A stretch of DNA of 64,000 nucleotides from Bradyrhizobium manausense. Lineage in GTDB: Bacteria > Pseudomonadota > Alphaproteobacteria > Rhizobiales > Xanthobacteraceae. The position numbers were made by a program, and so were the translations under genes. Shown here one piece after another: positions 37,734-46,887 of this stretch. The notes beneath the pieces were generated by a model. The model did not search any database. It was given only the letters and a program-made list of their open reading frames with translations, and had not been told where the DNA came from. The first letter of the stretch is position 1; every line of letters begins with the position of its first letter. The stretch is taken from positions 1-64,000 of the forward strand of contig NZ_JAFCLG010000005.1 in assembly GCF_018129685.1 (NCBI RefSeq). The letters are read 5' to 3'.

Positions 37734-39104
37734 CTAGTAAGTCAGCTCGGCAACCGCAATCCTGTTCTCGGAGGCCGGCCAGGCGCGCGCCACAATTCGT
37801 TCTTCGTTGAACTGGGCCACGATGCTGCGCCCGACTTCGCCGGCCGGAAGGCGCAGGGTCGCTGTCGCATCCGTTGGCACGCCCGGATGGACGTCGGCGG
37901 GCTCCCGGCCGTCGAACAGGACCGTGTCCCGCGGCAGACCGAAATAGCCGCGCGGGCGCGACATGATCACGACTGCACCGGCATCCTTTTCCGCGGGAGC
38001 GAAAGGGCGCGCCGCACGCAGATGCACGACTGCGGATGAGCGCGGGAAGGGCGAGCGGTAGAAGTGCGTCGTCGGGGCATCCGGCGAGGTCAGGACGATT
38101 TCGAGCGGCGAGGTGGGGTCGACCTCGGCCGCCCCCCAACGACCGTCGGCACCCGTCTTCGAGCGAAACACCACGTCGCCCCGACGTTCCGCGCTCTCAG
38201 GGTCGACATGATGGATCTCCACCGTTGCGCCGGCCACGGGGCGATTGGTCGGCACACCATCCGCCGAGCCCGTGACCAGTCCACTGAGGCGAACCGTCCG
38301 CTCCGGCGTGATCGCGATGCGCGCGGGCTCACGCCCGGCGATGAATTTGTAGATCTCGCGGAAGGCCCGTGGGTGATACGCCGTTTCGCGATGGTCGATT
38401 GTGCCGAGCACGAGATTGGTCGCGCCCTTCAGCTCCGGCCCCTCAGCGGTGACATTGGTCGGCACGCCCGGCCTGCCGATGAAGCGGCCTTCGGGCTGCG
38501 CATATTTGTCCATGCCGTCGCTGCGCAAAGTGAGGAAGGCTGTGCCCGGCGTCACCTCGCTGTCGCCCTCGTTCAAGCCGCGCAGGAAGGTCCCGCGTCC
38601 ATTGAACTCGCTGCCGAGCTGATCATCGAGCGCAAACACGCCATGATTGGGGGTGCCACACAGCACCGCGTGGCTGACGTCACCGGCACCGCCGTGCTTG
38701 ATGACATTGCGAATGGAATTGCCGCCGCGCGAATTGCCCACCAGAGCCACGCGTGCCGCACCGGTGCTGCGCTTCAGTTCGGCGATGGCCGCGGCGAGCT
38801 CGCGGCGCTGTTCCTCGGTCGAGGACCGGTTGGCCTGCTCGACGGTATCGTCGCTGCGTGCACTGGGATTTGTGAAATTGATCGCCATCATGCGGTCACG
38901 CGCGATGCCATTGGATTCCATCCGCCACAACGTCGTCATCCAGAGCGCGTCGTAATCGCCATTGCCGTGGACGAACAGGATCGGCGGCACCTCGGAACTG
39001 CCGGCCGCGGACGAATTTTGCGCCAGTGCCCCCATCCGCAAGCTCGCAACCGCGAAAGGCAGGCTACCTGCACCTTGCAGGATTGTGCGTCGTGACAGCT
39101 TCAT
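37734..39104 (-). CDS. Tat-exported alpha/beta hydrolase
   Basis: The 456-residue protein opens with a twin-arginine signal (LSRRTILQGAG, cleavage near ALAQ at 29). Its alpha/beta-hydrolase domain has HGNGDYDALWM and a nucleophile Ser in VALVGNSRGGN. The C-terminal ~170 residues look like beta-rich domains, one of them possibly carbohydrate- or Ig-like. GGAGG precedes the ATG. It is the first gene of the row with the P450 and cyclase. Confidence 0.8.
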   Translation of the reverse strand: MKLSRRTILQGAGSLPFAVASLRMGALAQNSSAAGSSEVPPILFVHGNGDYDALWMTTLWRMESNGIARDRMMAINFTNPSARSDDTVEQANRSSTEEQRRELAAAIAELKRSTGAARVALVGNSRGGNSIRNVIKHGGAGDVSHAVLCGTPNHGVFALDDQLGSEFNGRGTFLRGLNEGDSEVTPGTAFLTLRSDGMDKYAQPEGRFIGRPGVPTNVTAEGPELKGATNLVLGTIDHRETAYHPRAFREIYKFIAGREPARIAITPERTVRLSGLVTGSADGVPTNRPVAGATVEIHHVDPESAERRGDVVFRSKTGADGRWGAAEVDPTSPLEIVLTSPDAPTTHFYRSPFPRSSAVVHLRAARPFAPAEKDAGAVVIMSRPRGYFGLPRDTVLFDGREPADVHPGVPTDATATLRLPAGEVGRSIVAQFNEERIVARAWPASENRIAVAELTY

Positions 39105-39258
39105 CTGATCCTCCCCGGTAAAACCAAGTCTTTGTTAAAACCATGTCTTTGCACCGCTTATAGCGGCCTAACCACTGGACAGCGAAGGACTTTCGCGGGC
39201 ATCACTGGGCCTGCCGGAATTATTCAAGCCATTTCTGCCCGACGACTTGGAAGGGTAT

Positions 39259-40947
39259 ATGACCGAACCGACGAACCGTCAGAGACGTTCCGCCGACGGC
39301 ATCACCGCCCCCCTGCGGTACACCGTGTTCCGGCGCATCTGGCTCGCCAGCCTGCTCTCCAATCTCGGCCTGCTGATCCAGGGCGTGGGCGCGGCCTGGG
39401 CGATGACGCAGATGACGGCCTCCGCCGACAAGGTGGCGCTGGTGCAGACCGCGCTGATGCTGCCGATCATGCTGATCTCGATGCCGGCGGGCGCCATCGC
39501 CGACATGTACGACCGTCGTATCGTGACGCTGGTGGCGCTGATGATCGCACTGACCGGGGCATCGGCCCTCGCGATCCTGGCCGGGCTCAAGCTCATCGCA
39601 CCGGAATCGCTGCTCGCCTTCTGCTTCGTGGTCGGCAGCGGCAATGCGCTGTTTGGACCGGCCTGGCAGTCCTCGGTCAGCGAGCAGGTGCCGCCGGACG
39701 CCCTGCCGTCGGCGGTGGCGCTGAACGGCATCAGCTACAACATCGCGCGCAGCTTCGGCCCCGCGGTGGGTGGCGTCATCGTCGCCTCGCTCGGTGCGGT
39801 CGCGGCGTTTGTCTGCAACGCGATCCTCTACCTGCCGCTGCTGGTGGTGCTGCTGCTGTGGCGCCGCGTGGTCGAACCATCCCGACTGCCGCGGGAGAAA
39901 CTCAACCGCGCGATGGTCTCCGGCTTCCGCTACATCACCAATTCGCCGCCGATCAAGATCGTGCTGCTGCGGACGCTGCTGATGGGCTTGATCGGCGGCG
40001 CCGTGATGGCACTGATGCCGCTGGTCGCGCGCGATCTGCTGCATGGCGGCGCACAGACCTACGGCATCATACTGGGTGCATTCGGCATGGGCGCGGTGAT
40101 CGGTGCGCTCAACATCCATGAGCTGCGCAAGCGTATGAGCGGGGAGGCTGCGATCCGCGCCTGCACGATCTCGATGGCGTTTGCGATGGCCGCAGTTGCC
40201 TTGAGCACCGAACCGGTGCTGACCGCAGCCGCCCTGGTGCTGGCCGGCGCAGTCTGGATGGCCTCGGTGGCGCTGTTCAACATCGGCGTGCAGCTTTCGG
40301 CGCCGCGATGGGTCGCCGGACGCTCGCTCGCGGCGTTCCAGGCCTCGATCTCCGGCGGCATTGCGATCGGCGCCTGGGGCTGGGGGCATCTCACCGATTA
40401 TGCCGGCGTCGAGATTGCGCTGCTGACCGCCGCGGGCCTGATGCTGATCTCGCCGGTGGTCGGCATCTGGCTGACGATGCCTCGCGTCGGCGCCCGCAAC
40501 GAAGACGCGGACGTGCTGGCCGATCCCGAGGTGAAGCTGTCGATCACAGGGCGCAGCGGGCCGCTGGTGGTCGAGATCGAGTACCGCGTTGCCCAGGAGA
40601 ACGCGCGCGCCTTTCACAACGTGATGCAGGACGTGCAGCTCTCCCGGCAGCGCAACGGCGCCTATGGCTGGTCCATTGCGCGCGACATCGCCGACCCTGA
40701 ATTGTGGACCGAGCGCTATCACTGCCCAACCTGGTTCGATTACTTGCGCCAGCGCAACCGCTCGACCCAGTCGGAGCGCGCGCTGCATCAGCAGGCGATC
40801 GATTTCCACATCGGTCCCGACCCGGTGCGCATCCGCCGCATGCTGGAGCGACCGTTCGGCTCGGTGCGCTGGAAAGAAGAGACTCCGGATCGTGCTGGCA
40901 GCGAAGTGCTGCCCGTGGTTGCCACCGCAGCAGGCAGCAGCACGTAG
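39259..40947 (+). CDS. MFS transporter with C-terminal soluble domain
   Basis: The 562-residue protein has twelve predicted membrane helices (about 25-415) of the MFS_3 type, then a soluble region of about 120 residues with EYRVAQENARAFHNVMQDVQ and ERYHCPTWFDYLRQRNR. That domain is typical of the TMS-effector subfamily. GGAAGGG lies before the ATG; a TTG four codons upstream was rejected. Substrate is unknown; relatives are often drug or siderophore exporters. Confidence 0.85.
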   Translation: MTEPTNRQRRSADGITAPLRYTVFRRIWLASLLSNLGLLIQGVGAAWAMTQMTASADKVALVQTALMLPIMLISMPAGAIADMYDRRIVTLVALMIALTGASALAILAGLKLIAPESLLAFCFVVGSGNALFGPAWQSSVSEQVPPDALPSAVALNGISYNIARSFGPAVGGVIVASLGAVAAFVCNAILYLPLLVVLLLWRRVVEPSRLPREKLNRAMVSGFRYITNSPPIKIVLLRTLLMGLIGGAVMALMPLVARDLLHGGAQTYGIILGAFGMGAVIGALNIHELRKRMSGEAAIRACTISMAFAMAAVALSTEPVLTAAALVLAGAVWMASVALFNIGVQLSAPRWVAGRSLAAFQASISGGIAIGAWGWGHLTDYAGVEIALLTAAGLMLISPVVGIWLTMPRVGARNEDADVLADPEVKLSITGRSGPLVVEIEYRVAQENARAFHNVMQDVQLSRQRNGAYGWSIARDIADPELWTERYHCPTWFDYLRQRNRSTQSERALHQQAIDFHIGPDPVRIRRMLERPFGSVRWKEETPDRAGSEVLPVVATAAGSST

Positions 40948-40962
40948 GCTTTGCGTCGGTGA

Positions 40963-41181
40963 TTACTGCCCGTGATCGGTCAGCACTTTGTCGCAAGCCC
41001 TGCTCAGCTTGGTACGGTGCTCTTTCAGGCAGGCGAGCACGGCGCTATCGCCATTGTTCATCACGGGACGGCAGAAACGCGTGACGTCGCGCGCGCAGGC
41101 GTCGTGGCCGGGCTGCTGCTGCTGCGCCGAGGCGCTCGATGCGCACAGAACCAAGGGAATGATGAAAAGAAATCTGGTCAT
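40963..41181 (-). CDS. Small exported Cys-rich repeat protein
   Basis: A 72-residue protein with a signal peptide (cleavage after SASA, residue ~19) and a mature part with four Cys in the pattern of the GLG1/Cys-rich-repeat family (ACARDVTRFCR then LACLKEHRTKLSRAC). Two disulfides are expected in the periplasm. The paralogue at 41378-41671 lies next to it on the same strand. Confidence 0.8.
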   Translation of the reverse strand: MTRFLFIIPLVLCASSASAQQQQPGHDACARDVTRFCRPVMNNGDSAVLACLKEHRTKLSRACDKVLTDHGQ

Positions 41182-41349
41182 CGCGTAATGCCTCTTGCCC
41201 GGAAGGACGTGCGGGCGAAGCTAGTGCGGTGCCCCCTCGGCCGCAACGGATTTGTTGGCAGGCCGATCGGTGCGCCGCGTGGCCCCGGCTTGCCGCCGGG
41301 GCTCATCGCGAGGGGAGCTGAAAGACAACGCGCGATGCGTCGCGCGCTT

Positions 41350-41389
41350 ACTGACCGTCACTGACCGTCACTGACCGTCACTGACCGTC
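41350..41389. repeat. 10-bp tandem repeat, four copies
   Basis: ACTGACCGTC occurs four times in a row at 41350-41389. The array covers the last codons and the stop codon of the Cys-rich gene on the minus strand; because the unit contains TCA it supplies a stop in each register. Confidence 0.95.
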
Positions 41390-41671
41390 TTGGGCGTCAG
41401 CAACCTTGCGTGACGGGCCCTTGGCGAGATCCTTGTCCATCACCGCGCGGCAGCCGGCGCTCAGGTCCGAGCGGTGCTGTATCATGCACGCCGTGATCTT
41501 CGGAATGTTGGGGATTTCCGACGAGCACAGGCGGAAGGCGTCGCCCGTGCACATCTGCTGCGCCTCGGCCGAGAAGGCGAAGCTCGAGGTCGTCGAGACG
41601 ATCGACACGATGGCGGCAAAGCCCAGAGCCAGGCTGGTGTCGCGGATCTTGGCAGTGAACGACTTGGTCAT
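41378..41671 (-). CDS. Small exported Cys-rich repeat protein, paralogue
   Basis: A 97-residue protein with a signal peptide (hydrophobic 13-30, cleavage near SFAFSA) and a Cys-rich mature part with MCTGDAFRLCS and ITACMIQHRSDLSAGC, matching the neighbour at 40963-41181. The start at MTKSF follows GGGAGC; the 41 codons upstream have no family content. Its C-terminal end lies in a 10-bp tandem repeat. No job is known; families of this kind bind metals or peptides in other contexts. Confidence 0.8.
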   Translation of the reverse strand: MTKSFTAKIRDTSLALGFAAIVSIVSTTSSFAFSAEAQQMCTGDAFRLCSSEIPNIPKITACMIQHRSDLSAGCRAVMDKDLAKGPSRKVADAQDGQ

Positions 41672-41924
41672 TTGAAGCTCCCATTGGCACCGCCGCAGCG
41701 GGGCCCGTTGTTGATGGGAACGACAATGCTCCAGCAAAACAGTTTCCACTGTGATGCCAGTCACGGGCGGCTGCCCCTTTGTGACCTCGGTCACTTTGGC
41801 GCACTCGCCTGAAATTCCTCCGCAACCGCCGTCGTGTTGGTGTCACGTTAACTGTTCCTTCGCATTAATGGCTGGCGACGCGGGTCATTCCGCCTGTTTG
41901 GTTGCGTATTTGGAAAGAGTAGCG

Positions 41925-42989
41925 ATGCGTAATGCGTTGGGCCTGATGCTGGCCAGTGTGGTTGCGGCGATCGTGATCGCCGGAGGTTGGTACTTCTATT
42001 CCTCGCGCGCCGATCAGGGCGCCCCCAAGACAACGGCCGCCCGTGCTGCCGATCCGCTTCCGGCGCAGGCCAAGCTTGCAGCCAAGGATGACGTCGACAC
42101 CACTGCGGCGATCGCGGGCAAGCCCGCTGCTCCCGCCGCGGCAACTGCACCAGTGCCCGTGCCAGCTCCGGTTCAGCAGACGACAACCTGCGCCAATCCG
42201 AATGCACTGGGCGTCTCGCGCGTCGTCGAGATCGACACGACCGGGGGTCCCGGCTTCGGCTTCGAGCAGTACAAGCAGTTTGATTTCCTCGCCGACAAGG
42301 AAGTCGTGCTGACCTTCGACGACGGTCCGTGGCCGGTCAACACCCCGGCGGTGCTGAAGGCACTCGCGGATGAGTGCACCAAGGGCCTGTTCTTTTCCGT
42401 CGGCAAGCATGCAACCTATCATCCGGAAATCCTGCGCCAGGTGCTCGCGCAGGGCCATACGGTTGGTGCGCACACCTGGTCGCATTTCAACCTGAACGGC
42501 AAGAAGATGACGGAGCAGCAGGCCAAGGACGAGATCGAGAAGGGCTTCAGTGCCGTGAAATGGGCACTCGGCACCAATCCGTCGCCGTTCTTCCGCTTCC
42601 CGCAGCTTTCGCAGAACCCGGCGCTGGTGAGCTATCTCGGCAGCCGCAATGTCGGGATCTTCTCGACCGACCTCGACTCCTTCGACTTCCGCAAGGAGAG
42701 CACGCCGGACAAGATCATCAGCAACGTGATGACCAAGCTCGACAAGCTCGGCAAAGGCATCATCCTGATGCACGACTTCCAGAAGCGCACCGGCGAAGCG
42801 CTGCCGACGCTGCTCGCGCGCCTCAAGGCCGGCGGCTACAAGGTCGTTCAGATCAAGGCGAAGACGACGTTCGAATCGCTGCCTGAATATGACGAGGCGG
42901 TGCTCAAGGAACTGAAGGTGCCGGCGTCCAGCAGCGCGACGAATGCGCGCCCGGTTTCGAGCGTGGTGCAGACGGTCTCGCAGCGCTAG
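41925..42989 (+). CDS. Polysaccharide deacetylase (CE4/NodB fold), membrane-anchored
   Basis: This enzyme removes N-acetyl or O-acetyl groups from a cell-surface glycan, probably peptidoglycan. The 354 residues have an N-terminal anchor (about 5-25), an Ala/Pro-rich linker to 90, and the CE4 domain: TFDDGPWP with Asp132 and Asp133, HTWSH with metal ligands His183 and His187, RFPQL, and IILMHD. The start at 41925 follows GGAAAGAG. It is divergent from the Cys-rich gene. Confidence 0.9.
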   Translation: MRNALGLMLASVVAAIVIAGGWYFYSSRADQGAPKTTAARAADPLPAQAKLAAKDDVDTTAAIAGKPAAPAAATAPVPVPAPVQQTTTCANPNALGVSRVVEIDTTGGPGFGFEQYKQFDFLADKEVVLTFDDGPWPVNTPAVLKALADECTKGLFFSVGKHATYHPEILRQVLAQGHTVGAHTWSHFNLNGKKMTEQQAKDEIEKGFSAVKWALGTNPSPFFRFPQLSQNPALVSYLGSRNVGIFSTDLDSFDFRKESTPDKIISNVMTKLDKLGKGIILMHDFQKRTGEALPTLLARLKAGGYKVVQIKAKTTFESLPEYDEAVLKELKVPASSSATNARPVSSVVQTVSQR

Positions 42990-43010
42990 ACGCGTCAGGC
43001 TTCGACCAGC

Positions 43011-43046
43011 AAAAGGCCGGCCTCAGCCCGGCCTTTTCGATTTTGC
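43011..43046. terminator. Bidirectional terminator
   Basis: AAAAGGCCGGCC and GGCCGGGC-like arms (AAAAGGCCGG with CCGGCCTTTT) form a stem around CCTCAGC, followed by TTTTCGATTTT on both strands. It lies between the convergent deacetylase and the small secreted-protein gene. Confidence 0.85.
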
Positions 43047-43061
43047 GAGGAATGCCGTCGC

Positions 43062-43439
43062 TTACCAATAGACACCGTGGCGGTGCAGTTCGCTGATGAT
43101 GCGGTCTTCGGTCCAGGTCCTGACATGCCTGGGCCTGCCCGCCTTCGCGGCCGTTTTCGGGGCAGGCTGGGTCGCAACTGGCGTTGACGTCGGCGTGGTC
43201 GCGGTCGGCGAAGCCGGAGCAGTGGTCGAAACCGCCGGCGGACGATCGACATAGGCCGGAGCCACCGTGCCTGGCGCGACTTCGCTGACCTGCGTGGCGG
43301 TGGCAGTCGGCGCGACGGAAGCTTGCGGCGCCTGCGCCTGCTGCTCATTGGCCGCAGCCAGCGAGAGGCTGCGTGAACCGCCTGCCTGGGCCGATGCAGA
43401 GACCAGGACCATGGCGGCAACCAGAATGATCTTGCGCAT
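43062..43439 (-). CDS. Small secreted Ala/Pro/Thr-rich hypothetical protein
   Basis: A 125-residue protein with a signal peptide ending at SAQAGG, then an Ala/Pro/Thr-rich low-complexity region, and a short conserved-looking C-terminus (VRTWTEDRIISELHRHGVYW). The start at MRKIIL follows GGGGAG. The C-terminal segment resembles ends of other rhizobial secreted proteins but I cannot name a family. Confidence 0.7.
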   Translation of the reverse strand: MRKIILVAAMVLVSASAQAGGSRSLSLAAANEQQAQAPQASVAPTATATQVSEVAPGTVAPAYVDRPPAVSTTAPASPTATTPTSTPVATQPAPKTAAKAGRPRHVRTWTEDRIISELHRHGVYW

Positions 43440-43588
43440 ATGAAATCTCCCCATGTGTTTGCGTGACCGGGACATTAGGGGAGAGCCGCGCGTGCTTATG
43501 TGAGAAGCATCACGCAAGCGCAGGCGCGGCCTTGAAGCTGGCCTGTGACAGCAGGATGAATGATGAGCGGGCTGGACAATGGGTGCGC

Positions 43589-43664
43589 TGGTGCCGCAAG
43601 AGGGATTCGAACCCCCGACCCCGTCATTACGAATGACGTGCTCTACCGACTGAGCTATTGCGGC
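43589..43664 (-). tRNA. tRNA-Thr, anticodon CGT
   Basis: A 76-base cloverleaf on the minus strand: acceptor GCCGCAA/TTGCGGC, D arm GCTC/GAGC, anticodon stem CGTCA/TGACG with loop TTCGTAA (anticodon CGT, decoding ACG), and T arm GGGGG/CCCTC with loop TTCGAAT. The CCA end is encoded. Confidence 0.97.
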
Positions 43665-43709
43665 GAACCTTGCCGGAGCCCGGCGATGCCGGCCCCGCTA
43701 CGCGCGCTC

Positions 43710-43738
43710 GTGATATCGGGCATGGCCCGAATTGGCAA
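43710..43738 (-). promoter_or_regulatory. Candidate promoter of tRNA-Thr
   Basis: On the minus strand TTGCCA (43738-43733) and TATCAC (43715-43710) are separated by 17 bases and end 45 bases before the tRNA gene. It is a moderate match. Confidence 0.35.
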
Positions 43739-43763
43739 GGACAAGGGAGGTGCGAAATGCGCC

Positions 43764-45524
43764 TCACGCGCCCCAACGGGACCAGAATCCGCGCCAGCCG
43801 CCGGCCTGAGCCTTTGCATGGTCCCTGGGCGTGCCGATTTGTTCCGTAAATTCATCGCTCGGACCGTCGTCATCGATGCCGGGATCATCCGGGGCGCGGA
43901 CGATCGGGATCACAGTCTCGATGGGCGCGTGCGCAGGCTTGCCGAGGTCGGCCCGGGTGCGGAACACCGGGGTTGCCGCCACCGGCGATGATTCGGCCGC
44001 CTCAGGGACCGGCTTGACCGGCTCCGCGGGCGCTTCAACCGGCTGTTCCTTGGCCGCCGGAGGTGCGTTGTCCTGCGCGGCCGGAGCCGGTGGTGCCGGT
44101 GTCGGAGCCGGCGCGATCACGACCGGTTCCGCCGGCGTCTCGCTGGCCATCGTCACCCGCTTCGGCGGCGGGGCTGCGAGCATGGCTTCCTCGAAGGCCG
44201 AGGATTCGATCGTGGTCCCCTTGTCCGAGGGCAGGCTCGCCACCGGCGTCTGCCATTGGAAGGCATCGAGGCGGCCGGTGACAGGAGACACCGGTCGCCA
44301 GCGATCGCTGACGTAGCCATCCGCGGTCCAGGCCGGGTCGTGGCGGGCACGCACCGCACGCAGGGTCCAGGCGCGGGCGCGACCGCCGTCGCCATGCTCG
44401 GCGCGCTCGAGCTCGGCCATCAACAACGCCACGCGCTGGGTCGGATCGTTGACGAAAGGTGCGAGCACCGCGCGCGCGCGGGCGAATTCAGAGGCATCGA
44501 TCGCGGCGCGCGCGATCGCGAGCTGGCCCTCGACATGACCGGCCTTGTCCGCCGGCGTTTTCGCCGCGAGCGTCTCGATCCGCTGCAAGCGCTGCCGCGC
44601 TGCATCGCCGAGCTTCACATGCGCATAGGCATCGGCGAGATCAGGATGCGGATTGGCGAGCCAGGCGGCCTCGACCAGCTTCATGGCGCGGCGCACCTGA
44701 TGCGCCTCGCTCTCGAATTTCGCGGCGAGCACGGCGGCCGGCACCAGCGTCGGCGCGAGCTTGACGGCTTCCATCACGCTTTCGCGGGCAACGTCGCGGT
44801 CCATGGTCTCGAGTTCCAGCGCGCGCGCCGTGAGCAGCACGCCGCGCTGGCGGCGATAGGCGGGCTTGTCGATCAGGCCGGAGGACAGATTCGAATCGAG
44901 GATCGCGAGCGCACCGCTCCAGTCGCCGCGCGCACAGCGGAAACCGAGCACCGCATGCGAGGCCCAGGTCGAGGACGGCGACAGCTTGATCGCTTCCTCC
45001 GCGATCATCACGGCGCCGACCGCATCGTCGGCGCGCTGCGCCTCGATGAACAGGCCGCGCAGGCCGAGCAGCCGCGTATCCTCGCGCTCGGCCATGGCGC
45101 GGAAGGCGCGCTGCGCCTCGTCGCGATTGCCGCCGAGCTGCGCCGATTGCGCGTGTAGCAGCAGTGCGAGCGGATCATCCGGCGCGTGGCGCCGCGCTGC
45201 TTCGGCGTGCCGGCGGGCAAGCCCGGTGTCGCCATGGCCGATCGCGAGCAGGCCATGGGTGATGGCGTGGCGACCGCGTGCGCGGCGCTTCTCATGACGG
45301 CGGCGGCGTATCCGGCCCGGCATGCGCCAGATCATGGTCAGGATGCTCCAGACAAACACGATCAGGACCGCAAAAATGCCGAGGCAGAGCACGAACACAG
45401 GAATGCTCGGTGAGGCCCGGAAACCGCCCCAGGTCAGCACGACATTGCCGGGCTGGTCGGCAACCCAGGCCGCGCCGGCACCTGCAAGCGCAATCAGAAC
45501 GAGGAAGAGGACGATGCGAAGCAT
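43764..45524 (-). CDS. hemY: HemY-like TPR membrane protein
   Basis: The 586-residue protein has two N-terminal membrane segments (about 4-22 and 42-65), a basic cytoplasmic patch (RRRRHEKRRARGRH) and a TPR-rich region (about 90-400), then a Pro/Ala-rich tail. This is the HemY_N architecture of the hemX-hemY pair (no relation to the oxidase HemY of Gram-positives). It is the third gene of the hemD cluster; its role in heme synthesis is by association, not proven. Confidence 0.85.
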   Translation of the reverse strand: MLRIVLFLVLIALAGAGAAWVADQPGNVVLTWGGFRASPSIPVFVLCLGIFAVLIVFVWSILTMIWRMPGRIRRRRHEKRRARGRHAITHGLLAIGHGDTGLARRHAEAARRHAPDDPLALLLHAQSAQLGGNRDEAQRAFRAMAEREDTRLLGLRGLFIEAQRADDAVGAVMIAEEAIKLSPSSTWASHAVLGFRCARGDWSGALAILDSNLSSGLIDKPAYRRQRGVLLTARALELETMDRDVARESVMEAVKLAPTLVPAAVLAAKFESEAHQVRRAMKLVEAAWLANPHPDLADAYAHVKLGDAARQRLQRIETLAAKTPADKAGHVEGQLAIARAAIDASEFARARAVLAPFVNDPTQRVALLMAELERAEHGDGGRARAWTLRAVRARHDPAWTADGYVSDRWRPVSPVTGRLDAFQWQTPVASLPSDKGTTIESSAFEEAMLAAPPPKRVTMASETPAEPVVIAPAPTPAPPAPAAQDNAPPAAKEQPVEAPAEPVKPVPEAAESSPVAATPVFRTRADLGKPAHAPIETVIPIVRAPDDPGIDDDGPSDEFTEQIGTPRDHAKAQAGGWRGFWSRWGA

Positions 45525-45559
45525 GACTATCCCTATACGCGCGGATTGTTGCGCGAATC

Positions 45560-46822
45560 TTATTGAGCAGGCTTGGCGAGACCAGCCAGAGCGTCCTCGG
45601 CGAATTTGCGGGAGGCATCGAGCGCGGCATCGCGTGCATCGGCCTTGTCCAGCCAGGCCTGCGCGGGCGCACGATCGGCATCGGACAGCGTCTTCAGCTC
45701 GCGGCGCGCCTCGGCGAAGTCGTTGCGCAGCGCCGCGGCCGTAACCCGCGCGACGATAGCGCCACGGTCGTTGCCGACACCGTCGGTGCGCTCGATGCGG
45801 ACGAGTTTCGACGCGCCCGCCTGAAGACGCTCGACGATGCCGGCATTGCTGCTGGTTGCCTCCGGCGGCGGCGACAGTTTCGGCACGATGTTGAGCAGCT
45901 CGCGGGTCAGCGTAACAGGCGTCGGAATCCCCGAGGAGGCAAAACCATCGAGCGGCTTCAGCATCTCCGGCTTGGCGGCGAACGACCGCGCCGCGGCGAG
46001 CTGCGCCCCGTAGGGATCGTTATGACGAACGGCGACATCGAGCAGGGTCGCGGCGACGACATAGCGCAACGGCTTGTCGTCCATCACCTTCGCATCGGCG
46101 GCAATCTTTTCGCCCTGCTGCGCCAGCTCGGCGCGCGCGGACGTGCTGGCGCGCTCAAGCTGGGAGATGCGCTCATCGAGGGCGGCGAGGCCAGGCGAAG
46201 CCGCCGCATCGCGCGGCAAGGATTTCACGTCGTTCAATGCACTCGCCGTCTTGTCGGACTGCGCACGCAAACTGGCGATGTCGCTGCGCAACGTGCCGAC
46301 GGATTTTTCGAGCGCGTCGAGCCGTGCTGTGGTTGCCGGATCGGCCGTGGGCTTGCCCGCCTTTGCGTCGACTTTGGCTTCGACTGCGGCGACACGACCA
46401 CTCAGCGCGTCGACTGTCGCGCTGGTCACTTGCGGTGCTGCCGGCGGCGCCTGCACCGCGGGCCAGCCGAGCGCCCAGCCGACCGCGATCACGATTGCAG
46501 CTGCGACGGCGCCGGAAAATGGCGCAATGACCCAGGGAGAAATGGCGGCTGGCGCCGCGGTCGGCTGCGCCTCGCTATGCTCCGGCTTAGCCGTCTCGAC
46601 CTTGGCGTCGTCGACACCTGCATGTGTAGAATTTGCCTGCTCGGTGTTCGCCCGCTCGGCCGATGGCTGCGCCTCCGGCTCGGCCGGCACATCCTGCGGC
46701 TGGGTGGAGACTTCGGTCGCCTCGAGGTCGATGGTGGGCGGGGTGCGCTTGGCGCGGCCGGGCCCGGGGGGCGGTCCATCCTCTCCAGGCTTGCCTGCGT
46801 CTTCAGGCTTGTCGTCGGCCAT
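45560..46822 (-). CDS. Mitofilin/Mic60-like membrane protein
   Basis: A 420-residue protein with a long acidic, Pro/Glu-rich N-terminus, a single membrane segment at about 93-116, a coiled-coil-like middle (about 140-245) and a C-terminal mitofilin-like domain (about 250-410). This is the alphaproteobacterial homologue of mitochondrial Mic60, expected to shape intracytoplasmic membranes. It lies between hemD and hemY, where this gene is normally found in alphaproteobacteria and was long called hemX. Confidence 0.85.
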   Translation of the reverse strand: MADDKPEDAGKPGEDGPPPGPGRAKRTPPTIDLEATEVSTQPQDVPAEPEAQPSAERANTEQANSTHAGVDDAKVETAKPEHSEAQPTAAPAAISPWVIAPFSGAVAAAIVIAVGWALGWPAVQAPPAAPQVTSATVDALSGRVAAVEAKVDAKAGKPTADPATTARLDALEKSVGTLRSDIASLRAQSDKTASALNDVKSLPRDAAASPGLAALDERISQLERASTSARAELAQQGEKIAADAKVMDDKPLRYVVAATLLDVAVRHNDPYGAQLAAARSFAAKPEMLKPLDGFASSGIPTPVTLTRELLNIVPKLSPPPEATSSNAGIVERLQAGASKLVRIERTDGVGNDRGAIVARVTAAALRNDFAEARRELKTLSDADRAPAQAWLDKADARDAALDASRKFAEDALAGLAKPAQ

Positions 46823-46887
46823 CGTGACGGTTCCTTACACTTGCATACCAGAGACGAGCCCGATTGCGTCGGATTCGGCCCGTCCTC

